From: Burkholderia sp. E7m39
GTDB lineage: Bacteria > Pseudomonadota > Gammaproteobacteria > Burkholderiales > Burkholderiaceae
Direction: 5' to 3'
DNA: 64,000 bases
NCBI GenBank assembly: GCA_001319865.1
Contig: BBSL01000229.1
Coordinates: 1 to 64,000, forward strand
The stretch's first letter is position 1; each line of letters begins with the position of its first letter. The notes beneath the pieces are model-generated. The model made no database searches. It was not told where the DNA came from and saw only the letters and a list, made by a program, of their open reading frames with translations. Positions 19,556-28,023 of the stretch are shown here, one piece after another. The position numbers and the translations under genes are program-made.

Positions 19556-20704
19556 CTACTTTCCGGGGTGCAAGACCACCTTGGTCCAGCCGTGTTCGCG
19601 CACGTCGAAGTGTTGATAGGCGTCAGGCGCGTCGCTGAGTTTCAACTCATGCGAAACGATGAACGATGGTTTCGCGCGGCCGGCGTCGATGAGATCGCGC
19701 AACTGCCGGTTGTACGCCTTGACGTTGCATTGCCCCGTGGCAATGTGCTGGCCTTTGAACCAGCACTTGCCCCAATCAAAGGCAATCTGTCCCTTCTTCG
19801 CCAGTTCGTCCTGTGCGCCCGGGTCCTCCGGAATGAACACGCCGACCACGCCGATCCCACCGGTGAACTTGACCGACGACACCAGATTGTTCATCGTCAG
19901 ATTGGGGTTCTCATGGCGATGCGGCGCCGGATCATGGCATTGGTAACCGACGCATTCGCAACCCACGTCCGCGCCAATCCCGTGCGTCAGGTCCATGACC
20001 CGTTGCACCGGGTCTTCTTTCGAATAATCGATCGCAATGGCGCCGATCGACTGTGCGAGCTTTAGCCGGTCGGGATGGCAGTCCACCACCATGACGCTGC
20101 GCGCTCCCTTGATCATGGCCGAGTGAGCGGCCATCAGACCCACCGGTCCCGAGCCATAGATCACCACCGCATCGCCCGGCCGCATGCCGGCCAGTTCGGT
20201 GGCGTGCCAACCGGTGGGGAAGATGTCGGCGCACATCACGTAGTCGGTCTGCTTCTCCGCTGCGTCAGGCGGCAGCTTCAAAGACATGAAGTCGGCCCAG
20301 GGTACCCGAAGATATTCGGCCTGTCCGCCCGGCCATGGGCCCATGTCCGCAAAGCCGAAGGCACCGCCCGCGATTCCCGGCTGGTTCGCGCTCAGGCAAA
20401 ACGCCGTGAGGCCGCGCTCGCAGTTGACGCAGTGGCCGCAGCTTACGTTGAACGGCAGGCACACCCAGTCTCCGGGTTTGATGCGCTCCACGGCCGGTCC
20501 TACTTCCTGAACCACACCCAGATTTTCGTGACCGAAGATGCGGCCTTGCTCGAAGTCAGTTCGACCCTCATACATGTGCAGGTCGGACCCGCAGATGTTG
20601 GTACTGGTGATTCTGACGATGGCGTCGGTCGGGCGCTCGATCCTGGGATCGGGTACATCTTCTATGGCGACTTGCCTTGGACCACGATATACAACCGCTT
20701 TCAT
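19556..20704 (-). CDS. fdhA: Glutathione-independent formaldehyde dehydrogenase (Zn alcohol dehydrogenase family)
   Basis: A 382-residue medium-chain dehydrogenase starting MKAVVYRGPRQVAIEDVPDP. The catalytic zinc ligands are in NICGSDLH and FGHENLG. The structural zinc motif is SCGHCVNCERGLTAFC, and the NAD-binding turn is YGSGPVGLMAA. The insertion in the VGYQCHDPAPHRHENPN region is typical of the FdhA subgroup that oxidises formaldehyde to formate with tightly bound NAD and no glutathione. The start is fixed by GGAG eight bases before the ATG at 20704. The gene is monocistronic, with a hairpin after its stop. Confidence 0.85.
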   Translation of the reverse strand: MKAVVYRGPRQVAIEDVPDPRIERPTDAIVRITSTNICGSDLHMYEGRTDFEQGRIFGHENLGVVQEVGPAVERIKPGDWVCLPFNVSCGHCVNCERGLTAFCLSANQPGIAGGAFGFADMGPWPGGQAEYLRVPWADFMSLKLPPDAAEKQTDYVMCADIFPTGWHATELAGMRPGDAVVIYGSGPVGLMAAHSAMIKGARSVMVVDCHPDRLKLAQSIGAIAIDYSKEDPVQRVMDLTHGIGADVGCECVGYQCHDPAPHRHENPNLTMNNLVSSVKFTGGIGVVGVFIPEDPGAQDELAKKGQIAFDWGKCWFKGQHIATGQCNVKAYNRQLRDLIDAGRAKPSFIVSHELKLSDAPDAYQHFDVREHGWTKVVLHPGK

Positions 20705-21221
20705 ATCTTTTCTCCTAAGGTGGCGACTGAAGCCTGAGCTGCAGAAACAGCGTGGCGGCTCACGGCGTCGACAAACCCGCAGGCGTGCCTGTGGGACGGG
20801 TGGTCTCTGGATGGCGATGCATGTCCCGGTCGTGAGGCCTGTTGCTTGTGTGTCCAGACCGGCACCTTGCAACCACGTTGGCTATGAGTAGTTGTAACTT
20901 GATGTAGATAGATATCCTAAATAACGGTTTTATATCTTGCGCTTCTCGATGACGGTGCGCGCCACATGCGGAGCTATCCGCGTGCCCGCAGTCTGCGTAG
21001 TGAAGATTACAAGACCAGGATGGAGTTTTTGATAAGCCGCGCTGAAACCGGTCGTCGAAACCTTGACCGGCGCATTGACGCGACCACGATGACATCAAGA
21101 CTAGGTACTTGCCGCTTGCACTTCTTCCTTATTCCTGCAGGACGTGTCGGATCTCTGCGCTTCGAAGGACGGCTCGCGGCTCCGCTCAGAACTTCCCGAA
21201 ACATCACTAAGCTACCGACGT
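20705..21221. other. Promoter side of fdhA, no gene recognised
   Basis: About 520 bases upstream of the formaldehyde dehydrogenase gene. It includes an AT-rich stretch around 20880-20940 that probably holds the fdhA promoter. No coding frame in it looks like a protein. Confidence 0.4.
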
Positions 21222-21533
21222 TTCGGTGGGCAAGCCGGAGTGCGCGAGACGTCACACCGGTATATCGATGAAACACGTCGGTGAGATACCGCTGCGCCTG
21301 GAACCCCGCGCGCGCCAACCTCGCCCAGGGAAATCGTCTGCTCGCGCAACATCGTCCTGGCAGACATCACTCGTTCGAGGGCCACGTACAGATGGGGCGA
21401 GTTACCTGTCGCTGCTTTGAAAACGCGCGCAAAGTTCGAGGCACTCATGTGGACGAGCACTGCGAGTTGCTCGACCAAAAGGGCGATGCGATGAGAGTCG
21501 TCGGTTCGATCCGACCCACTTGCTCGCTGGCGT
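21222..21533 (-). pseudogene. AraC-family regulator, C-terminal remnant with frameshift
   Basis: One frame encodes VEQLAVLVHMSASNFARVF, then KAATGNSPHLYVALERVMSA and RTMLREQTISLGEV, the first helix-turn-helix of an AraC protein. The sequence then shifts frame, and the second HTH continues as ARAGFQAQRYLTDVFHRYTG and VTSRALRLAH near 21222-21318. A stop codon lies upstream of 21533 and no N-terminal ligand domain is found. It is therefore a truncated and frameshifted relic. The parent was of the two-HTH subtype with an SASNFARVFK core. Confidence 0.75.
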
Positions 21534-21609
21534 CATTTCCGTTCATTATGAGGTTATGGGTTGAGCGCAAGCGGCAACTCAATGAGTCGGGTCGAACAGG
21601 AGGCGTGCC

Positions 21610-21990
21610 ATGTCAGATCAAACTGGAAGGTTGAGCAAGGACTTTCTCGAGCAGCAGCGCAAACGTCTTGAGGATTTGCGGCGCACCTTGCTTGTCGAGG
21701 AGAAGAATGCGATAGAACAAGAACGTATGGATCAACAGCAGCACGGCAACGAAGCTGAAGAGTTCGAGGACGCGGCTCAGGCAATGGCACAGCAAGAAGT
21801 CAACCAAGGGCTGCGTAACACAAACAATCAACGAATTAGCGACATCGAACGCGCATTGCAGAAACTCGCGGATGGAACGTATGGCTTTTCGGATCTAAGC
21901 GGTGAGCCGATACCCGTCGCCAGGCTCGAAGCCATTCCGGAGGCTATCCTCACGGTCGAAGAGCAGCAAAGGCGCGACTCGCGCAAGTAG
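21610..21990 (+). CDS. DksA/TraR-like protein lacking the zinc-finger cysteines
   Basis: A 126-residue protein with an N-terminal coiled-coil region (about residues 10-80) and a C-terminal globule typical of DksA/TraR. Where zinc-binding members have YGxCxxCG and CxxCQ, this one reads YGFSDLSGEPIP and ILTVEEQQ, so all four cysteines are replaced (S, S, T, E). The coiled-coil tip region includes EEFEDAAQ. Cysteine-less DksA paralogues can act without zinc, as described for DksA2 of Pseudomonas. Whether this one binds the RNA polymerase secondary channel is inferred. AGGAGG about eight bases before the ATG at 21610 supports the start. Confidence 0.75.
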   Translation: MSDQTGRLSKDFLEQQRKRLEDLRRTLLVEEKNAIEQERMDQQQHGNEAEEFEDAAQAMAQQEVNQGLRNTNNQRISDIERALQKLADGTYGFSDLSGEPIPVARLEAIPEAILTVEEQQRRDSRK

Positions 21991-22026
21991 GCGAAGGACG
22001 AACGCGATCGCCAGTCCGCCTTCGCC
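21990..22026 (+). terminator. Hairpin after the DksA-like gene
   Basis: GGCGAAGG (21990-21997) and CCTTCGCC (22019-22026) form an 8-bp stem with a 21-base loop directly at the stop codon of the DksA-like gene. There is no T tract (AAACGC follows), so a terminator role is only possible. Confidence 0.35.
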
Positions 22027-22541
22027 AAACGCAAGCCGTGGCAGCAAGCGCTGTCAAGCCTCGTGGTTCACGACAGTCGCATCAATGGCCGGTCTTCGCT
22101 TCGATTCCCTGAACCCATCGTTCAGCGGCGGAGCGAATCACGACCCACGATCGGGGCTGCTGCCCTGCAAAGTGGTGGTCAAGGTATCGGCGTCCCCACT
22201 CGGTCGCATCGCGGATGGCTTCCTGTTCCGTCGACCATTAGGCTGAACCGTTTCCGGATGAGTATCGACCACTGTTTGACCGCTTCGGCTAATGTTTAAC
22301 GTGCGATCCATGCGCCATACGCGTTGCGCTCCGATCGAACCGTAATGAGAAAACCGTCGGGGGAAGAGGCTCTTGCATCCATCGGTCAATTGGTCTGGAC
22401 CTGCGTGCGTTGATTTGCGGGGTTCGGGTGATTGATTTGATCGATCCCGTACCTGTTTGTTCGCCGATACCTGCTATCGGAAACACGGTATCCGGATGCT
22501 GACCTATGCTTATGCATGTTCGTCGATCTGCGGAGGATGCT
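22027..22541. other. Intergenic region, nothing recognised
   Basis: About 515 bases between the DksA-like gene and the small membrane-protein gene. Several short overlapping frames exist on both strands, none with a convincing start or family resemblance. Confidence 0.45.
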
Positions 22542-22685
22542 GTGTCGAACGTAGACCGTGATGCTGATAACACATTCGCAAAACGCATATTCTGGTTCGC
22601 AGCGTTGTGGCTGCTCGGAGTGACGGGTACCGCACTGCTCGTCTTGCCGTTTCATCTACTGATTTCCGCGGCAATGCATCATTAA
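22542..22685 (+). CDS. Tiny membrane protein, DUF2474-like (possible bd-oxidase small subunit)
   Basis: A 47-residue protein read from GTG at 22542, with GGAGG five bases upstream. It has a hydrophilic N-terminus, then KRIFWFAALWLLGVTGTALL and a second short hydrophobic part ending in AMHH: one long transmembrane helix. The pattern R-x-x-W-F-x-x-L-W-x-x-G-V matches my memory of DUF2474 proteins, which usually follow cyanide-insensitive bd oxidase genes and resemble CydX/CbdX small subunits. Here the bd oxidase genes lie 4.5 kb away on the other strand. In-frame ATGs at 22506 and 22512 are alternatives. Confidence 0.5.
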   Translation: MSNVDRDADNTFAKRIFWFAALWLLGVTGTALLVLPFHLLISAAMHH

Positions 22686-22726
22686 CAAGGTGATGTGTCG
22701 AAAGCAGTTTGACGGAGCTTTCAGAA

Positions 22727-22924
22727 ATGCAGGAATTCGATTTCTACCTCAACCTCAAGAAGCCGACGCTCGGGCTATATGTCCGCAACGGAGCCGGACT
22801 AACCGACCTTGCGAATCCCCAAGAGTGGCGATTCGAGGGGCATGTATGGGAGAGTGAACTTACGCCTGGCATTCTGGTTGAACTCAATAAAAACGGTCAT
22901 GCTTTTCAGGAACTCGGCGCGTGA
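22727..22924 (+). CDS. Small hypothetical protein (65 aa)
   Basis: A 65-residue protein beginning MQEFDFYLNLKKPTLGLYVR and ending HAFQELGA. It is soluble, predicted mostly beta strand, with no cysteines. A GGAG lies nine bases before the ATG at 22727; a TTG at 22709 would add six residues. It follows the DUF2474-like gene by 41 bases on the same strand and may be cotranscribed. I do not recognise a function. Confidence 0.6.
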   Translation: MQEFDFYLNLKKPTLGLYVRNGAGLTDLANPQEWRFEGHVWESELTPGILVELNKNGHAFQELGA

Positions 22925-23076
22925 GGTTTTAGTGTCTTCCCTCTCGTCACATTACAGGAAGGCCAGCACTAGCTTGCGACGCGATGCACGAGCGACGATC
23001 GATCATCGAACCGTTCCGCGTGAGACAGCAATGGCGGCCAACGGCCTCGTCAAGCCGCGACAGTACGAGCCGGAGT

Positions 23077-24033
23077 TCAGCTCTCGTCGAGTAGCGCTTC
23101 GATTCGACGCGCTGTTTCACCCGCGTCGCTGCCCACCCGGCCGAGGATGTCCGGCGTACACTTTTTTAGCAGCGCGACGATCATCCGGACCCGCGAAGGA
23201 ATGGGGCGCTGCGCCTGAAACAGGAGATGCAGATCGAACGGCGGCACATTGAATTCGGGCAAGAGCCGCGTCAGCTTTCGGTCGGCGAGTGCGGCGGCGC
23301 ACGCGTGCTCTTCGATCACGCCTATGCCGACGCCCGCGAGAATCAATTCGTACATAGGTCGCCAATGGCTTGTCTTGATTGCCGACTGAATGGGCGCACT
23401 CTCCACCACGCTGTCGATATGTTTGAGCGGCAATTGGTCCGAGCCAAACATGCTTTGCACCCGAATGAACGGATGCCTGTTCAGGTCGTCCGGCTCGCGG
23501 ATCGGATCGCATCGTTCCAGATATTCGGGTGCTGCCACGAGCACACGATCAATCTTTCCGAGTCTGCAGGCAATGAATGCACCTTCTCCAAGTTGCCCCA
23601 GGCGAAACGAGATATCGACGCCTTCCGTCACGAGATCGACCACCCGGTCATTCAGCACGAGATCCAGGTCCAGTTGAGGATAGGTTGCACGGATGAACTT
23701 CAACGCCTCCGGCACGACCGTCTCGCCAAAGCAGTGAGGCGCCGCGATGCGTATGCTGCCGCTGAGGTCCCGCTCGTCGTTCGAGATTTCAGCGATGGCC
23801 TGTTCGACTGAGCACAGGATCTTCTTGCTGCGCTCATAGAAAGCCAGGCCTTCCGGCGTGCAGTTGAATGCGCGTGCGCTGCGCAGCAGCAGGCGGCAGC
23901 CGAGATACTTCTCGAGCCGCTCGATGCGTTCACTGACGGCAGGTTGTCCCATATTGAGGTCTCGTGCCGCGCTCGACATGCTGCCGCGCTCAACCACTCT
24001 GGCATAAATGCGCATGGTTTCCAGCAGATTCAT
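23077..24033 (-). CDS. LysR-type transcriptional regulator
   Basis: A 318-residue LysR protein of the AaeR/DsdC-like subgroup, starting MNLLETMRIYARVVERGSMS. The helix-turn-helix reads SSAARDLNMGQPAVSERIER, followed by LEKYLGCRLLLRS. The substrate-binding domain covers residues 90-295. The start at 24033 is chosen by homology; a longer form from 24102 is less likely. It is divergent from the MocR gene (389 bases between starts), whose promoter it might also control, but no target is certain. Confidence 0.8.
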   Translation of the reverse strand: MNLLETMRIYARVVERGSMSSAARDLNMGQPAVSERIERLEKYLGCRLLLRSARAFNCTPEGLAFYERSKKILCSVEQAIAEISNDERDLSGSIRIAAPHCFGETVVPEALKFIRATYPQLDLDLVLNDRVVDLVTEGVDISFRLGQLGEGAFIACRLGKIDRVLVAAPEYLERCDPIREPDDLNRHPFIRVQSMFGSDQLPLKHIDSVVESAPIQSAIKTSHWRPMYELILAGVGIGVIEEHACAAALADRKLTRLLPEFNVPPFDLHLLFQAQRPIPSRVRMIVALLKKCTPDILGRVGSDAGETARRIEALLDES

Positions 24034-24422
24034 GGCGCCCACCCGGCCTTCGCGCCCGTCGCGCGTAGTTCGAACGTCGATGGGTTGTGCCGTTTCAGCC
24101 ACTCATGGGCGATATGAGTCAGCGCGAGTGTTTCTGCATGTGATTGCCGGTCACCGTTGGCTGATTCCTTCGCTGATGTCCCGTTCATGCCGCGCCTCCT
24201 GAAGTGACGTACTGGTCAGCATCGCTGTCGAACGCTCAACGATGCGCGATGAGGCAAAGCGTAAGGCGGGTCTGTCTATCGCAGTGGGCACAAATCCGGG
24301 GCCGGTGAATCAGTACAGTTTTGCTAGCATCTCGATACCGCCCAAAACCAGGCCAGTGGCCGTTCTCGGGAGGATCGGACTGTGTTGTCCGTCCGACCCG
24401 TACAGCGTCAGGAACACGTCTG
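24034..24422. other. Divergent promoter region between LysR and MocR genes
   Basis: A 389-base region holding the starts of two divergent regulators. No gene or clear operator could be assigned. An AGGAAC about ten bases before the ATG at 24423 serves the MocR gene. Confidence 0.45.
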
Positions 24423-25850
24423 ATGAATATCTACGAAAAGCTCGCAGACGACATCGAGCGGTTGATCCGTCAGGGCGTCTACCGTCACGGGGAGCGCTTG
24501 CCATCGGTGCGTCAGACGAGTCAGCAGCACCGGATCAGCATCTCTACCGTCATTCGGGCGTATTTGTTGCTCGAGAGCCGCGGCTTGCTGACGAGCCGGC
24601 CCCAGTCGGGCTACTTCGCGAATTTCCGGGAGGGTGACGAAGCACGGCAGGCGCTCGATCTTCGCCCGTCGAGACCGATCCCGATCTCGTCGCCCGTCGA
24701 CGTCAGCCGCCTCGTGCTCTCCACCCTGCGCTCGATCGGCGTAGACGATGCGCTGCCGCTTGGTTCGCCGTATCCTGACCCCTGTCTGTTTCCGTTCGAA
24801 CGAATCAACCGATACGCGTATGACATCGGAAGGGGCAAGTCCCGCTGGGGCGTAACGGATGCATTGCCGCCGGGCAATCCCAATCTCGTGCGCCAGATCG
24901 CACGCCGCTATCTCGAGAACGGCATGGCCGTCGATCCGAACGAGGTCATCATCACGGTTGGTGCGACCGAGGCGATCAACCTTTGCCTTCAGGCTGTTGC
25001 GAAGCCCGGCGACGTGATCGCAGTCGAGTCGCCGACGTTTTACGCGATGCTCCACGCGATCGAACGTTTGGGCATGAAGGCGATCGAGGTGTCGACGCAC
25101 CCCGAATACGGCATCGATATCGACGCGCTGGATGCTATTGCTGACTCTCAGTCTGTCGCTGCGTGCATGGTCATGCCGAACTTTCAGAACCCGCTGGGGT
25201 TTCAGATGCCCGACGAACGCAAGCGCAAACTCGTCGAATTCGCAACCAGACGGGACATCCCTGTTATCGAGAACGGCGTTTATAACGAGCTGTACTTTGG
25301 CAACTCACATCCGAGCACGTTGAAGTCTTACGACAGGAAGGGCCTGGTACTGCATTGCTCATCGTTTTCGAAAAGCCTCACGGCCGCCTACCGGATTGGC
25401 TGGGCGTTGCCGGGACGCTACCGCGATCAGGTCGAAAAGCTCAAGTTCCTGAATACGTTGACGTCCCCGACGATCCCCCAGCAGGCGATCGCCGAATACC
25501 TCGAACGCGACGGCTACGAACATCATCTGCGCAGGGTACGAAAGGCGTATGCCCAACAGGCCAATCTGATGAAAGTGGTTGTGTCGCGTTTCTTTCCGCC
25601 GGGCACGCGCATGTCGAATCCCGCAGGCGGATATGTGCTGTGGATCGAACTGCCGCCCAAGGTCGACGCGATGCGACTCTACAATCTCGCGCTCGATGAA
25701 GGCATCACCATCGGACCCGGCTATATGTTTTCGGTGTCTGACGCGACGTACAAGAACTTTATCCGCCTCAACTACAGCAGCCCGTGGACGAGCGAAATCG
25801 AGCAGGCGGTGATCACGATCGGCAAGCTGGCGGCCGCTTGCGCGGCCTAA
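24423..25850 (+). CDS. MocR-type regulator (GntR HTH fused to class-I aminotransferase domain)
   Basis: A 475-residue fusion. Residues 1-70 are a GntR winged helix (MNIYEKLADDIERLIRQGVY, then SISTVIRAYLLLESRGLLTS). Residues about 90-470 form a PLP-dependent aminotransferase fold. The PLP-binding lysine is in SSFSKSLTAAYRIGW and the aspartate/asparagine region in VMPNFQNPLGF. MocR proteins sense PLP or an amino-acid adduct and usually control a neighbouring gene of vitamin B6, GABA or amino-acid metabolism. No obvious target is adjacent, apart from the bestrophin and LysR genes. Confidence 0.85.
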   Translation: MNIYEKLADDIERLIRQGVYRHGERLPSVRQTSQQHRISISTVIRAYLLLESRGLLTSRPQSGYFANFREGDEARQALDLRPSRPIPISSPVDVSRLVLSTLRSIGVDDALPLGSPYPDPCLFPFERINRYAYDIGRGKSRWGVTDALPPGNPNLVRQIARRYLENGMAVDPNEVIITVGATEAINLCLQAVAKPGDVIAVESPTFYAMLHAIERLGMKAIEVSTHPEYGIDIDALDAIADSQSVAACMVMPNFQNPLGFQMPDERKRKLVEFATRRDIPVIENGVYNELYFGNSHPSTLKSYDRKGLVLHCSSFSKSLTAAYRIGWALPGRYRDQVEKLKFLNTLTSPTIPQQAIAEYLERDGYEHHLRRVRKAYAQQANLMKVVVSRFFPPGTRMSNPAGGYVLWIELPPKVDAMRLYNLALDEGITIGPGYMFSVSDATYKNFIRLNYSSPWTSEIEQAVITIGKLAAACAA

Positions 25851-25995
25851 CGCGGAGATGCCTTGTGATTTCGTCAGCCGCCCGTACTGCTTTTACGAAT
25901 GCTTGCCGATCAGCCGGGTGCGGCATTTGATCAGGCTGCATGGTCGGATGGCATCGCGTGCCGCCCAAAGCTGTCTGTGGTGCGTTGGCCCAGAT

Positions 25996-26907
25996 TCACG
26001 TGAACTGATAGGGACGTACCGCGACGACTTCATCCGGCAGTTCGCATCCACACAGTTCGAGAATCGACCGTTCAATGTTGCGCGTCATGAGGTCGAGAGC
26101 GAGCGCGTTGGGCGCAACGCTGAACGGATCGGCAACTTCACTGGCGATCGCTTCGAGCGCGATCAGCGTGTAAGAAATGAACACGCAAAGCAGTGGCGTG
26201 AAGAATTCTGCAGAGTCGACCAGGCCGAACGGCAGCAAAATGCAATACGTGTAGACGGTACGATGCAGCAACACGTTGTATGCAAACGGAATGGGTGTGG
26301 ACGCAATGCGCTCGCATCCACCCACGCACTTTTCGAGCTCGTTGACCTGCTCATTCAGCATCCAGAGCTTGGTATCCGAAATAGATCCTCGACTTTGCAG
26401 GTCGGCGAGTTGGCGACGGACCTCGTTAAGCAGTGCAACGGGCCGGTAGCGGATCGCCCGCAACTGACTGGCTCGGTCGGTTCCGAGCAGTCGAGTGAGA
26501 TCGATGTCGGGATCTGTGCCGCGCAATTGATGCTTGAGTGCGTAGACGAAGGCAATCAGAGTACGCGCGATGGAAAGCCTTGCTTCGCTCCCGGGCGCAT
26601 AACATTGCAGCTGTGAGGTGAGGTCGCGAGCCGAAATCAGTAAATTGCCCCAGAGCCGTCGTGCCTCGTCGAATCGCTGATAGCTCGCCGTATTGCGGAA
26701 TGCAAGGAAGATCGCAAGTGTGAGGCCGAACAGTGTGAAAGGCGTTGTATTGAGCGGGATCTTTTCACCAAAGACGCGGCCTTGTGTGACGACGGCCAGA
26801 CTGCTGACGATCGCCATGAACAACAGCTGGGGAATAATCGATTGCAATACAGAACCGTTCCAGACGAACAACAAGCTGAACCAGTTTTGTCTCGGCCTCA
26901 AAATCAT
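25996..26907 (-). CDS. Bestrophin-like membrane protein (UPF0187/YneE type)
   Basis: A 303-residue membrane protein beginning MILRPRQNWFSLLFVWNGSV. The pattern PFTLFGLTLAIFLAFRNTAS followed by YQRFDEARRLWG is characteristic of bacterial bestrophins, pentameric ion channels of the inner membrane. Helices are seen at about 20-45, 55-75 and 205-255. It follows cydB by 105 bases on the same strand and may be cotranscribed with the oxidase. The start at 26907 is preferred over the longer frame, with a purine-rich GAAGAG seven bases upstream. Confidence 0.8.
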   Translation of the reverse strand: MILRPRQNWFSLLFVWNGSVLQSIIPQLLFMAIVSSLAVVTQGRVFGEKIPLNTTPFTLFGLTLAIFLAFRNTASYQRFDEARRLWGNLLISARDLTSQLQCYAPGSEARLSIARTLIAFVYALKHQLRGTDPDIDLTRLLGTDRASQLRAIRYRPVALLNEVRRQLADLQSRGSISDTKLWMLNEQVNELEKCVGGCERIASTPIPFAYNVLLHRTVYTYCILLPFGLVDSAEFFTPLLCVFISYTLIALEAIASEVADPFSVAPNALALDLMTRNIERSILELCGCELPDEVVAVRPYQFT

Positions 26908-27012
26908 GGCGTGCTCTTCTTTTGTATGAATGTGGATCTGCCGCGAACGACGACATGACGTCTGCGGGCAGAAGGCCATGCCCGTCCATGTCCTTGGGAA
27001 TCGCGATGCAGT

Positions 27013-28020
27013 CTAGTGATAGCCCGGATCGCCCTCGCGCACCTTGCCCCGAAACACACGATATTGCATCGCGTTGTACACAAGGATGATGGGCAGAATG
27101 ATGACGGTGCCGACGAGTGTAAACATCTGGCTCGAGCGGCTCGACGATGCCTCCCAGATCGACAGCGAGGGCGGCACGATGTTTGGCCAGATGCTGATCA
27201 GCAAGCCGCTGTAACCGAGGAAGCAGATTGCCAGCGTGAGAATGAACGGCATGGCCTCGTACTGCAAGCGGACTGAACGGAAGATTCCCCACACGCACGC
27301 GATCACCAGAACCGGAACCGGAAGGAACCAGCCGAGGTTGCCGCTGCCGAACCAGCGATGCGCAACGGCAGGCAGGCCAATGACTGTCCACAGGCTCACG
27401 ATGGTAATCGCGCCGAGCAGCACGCACACGAGCGGTCTCATCAACAGACGCATATTGCGTTGCAGCTCGCCTTCCGTCTTCAGGATCAGCCATCCGCAGC
27501 CGAGCGTCGCATACGTGATGAGCACGCCGATTCCGCAGAACAGGCTGAAAGGCGAGAGCCAGTCGAACGGACCGCCGACGAAACGTCCGTCGGCGATTTT
27601 GATCCCTTGCAACAGCGATCCCAATACGATGCCCTGGCAGAGCGCGGCGAGCCCCGAGCCGCAGATGAACGCGAGATCCCACGCATGCTGCGTTCGGGTC
27701 GCTTTCCCACGCAGTTCGAACGCCGCGCCGCGAAAGATCAGACCCACGACCATCAGGATCAACGGCAGATAGTTGGCGGGCAGCAGCGTCGAATAGGCAA
27801 CCGGAAACGCACCGTACAGGCCCGCACCGCCGAGCACGAGGAACGTTTCGTTGCCGTCCCAGACGGGGGCGACGGTATTGAGCATCACTTGCCGGTCGTT
27901 TTTTGCTTCGAAGAATGGAAACAGAAGGCCGATGCCGAGATCGAAGCCGTCGAGCATCACATAGATGAACACGCCCAGCGCGATGATCGCGGCCCAGATG
28001 ACAGGAAGGTCGATTTGCAT
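27013..28020 (-). CDS. cydB: Cytochrome bd-type ubiquinol oxidase subunit II
   Basis: A 335-residue subunit II starting MQIDLPVIWAAIIALGVFIY, with eight to nine hydrophobic helices. MLDGFDLGIGLLFPF and NEVT-equivalent WDGNETFLVLGGAGLYGAFP are hallmark segments of CydB/CioB. It pairs with the subunit I gene three bases upstream to form a quinol oxidase that reduces oxygen to water in the inner membrane. Subunit I is of the short-Q-loop, cyanide-insensitive type, so cioB is an equally valid name. Confidence 0.92.
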   Translation of the reverse strand: MQIDLPVIWAAIIALGVFIYVMLDGFDLGIGLLFPFFEAKNDRQVMLNTVAPVWDGNETFLVLGGAGLYGAFPVAYSTLLPANYLPLILMVVGLIFRGAAFELRGKATRTQHAWDLAFICGSGLAALCQGIVLGSLLQGIKIADGRFVGGPFDWLSPFSLFCGIGVLITYATLGCGWLILKTEGELQRNMRLLMRPLVCVLLGAITIVSLWTVIGLPAVAHRWFGSGNLGWFLPVPVLVIACVWGIFRSVRLQYEAMPFILTLAICFLGYSGLLISIWPNIVPPSLSIWEASSSRSSQMFTLVGTVIILPIILVYNAMQYRVFRGKVREGDPGYH

Positions 28021-28023
28021 GGC

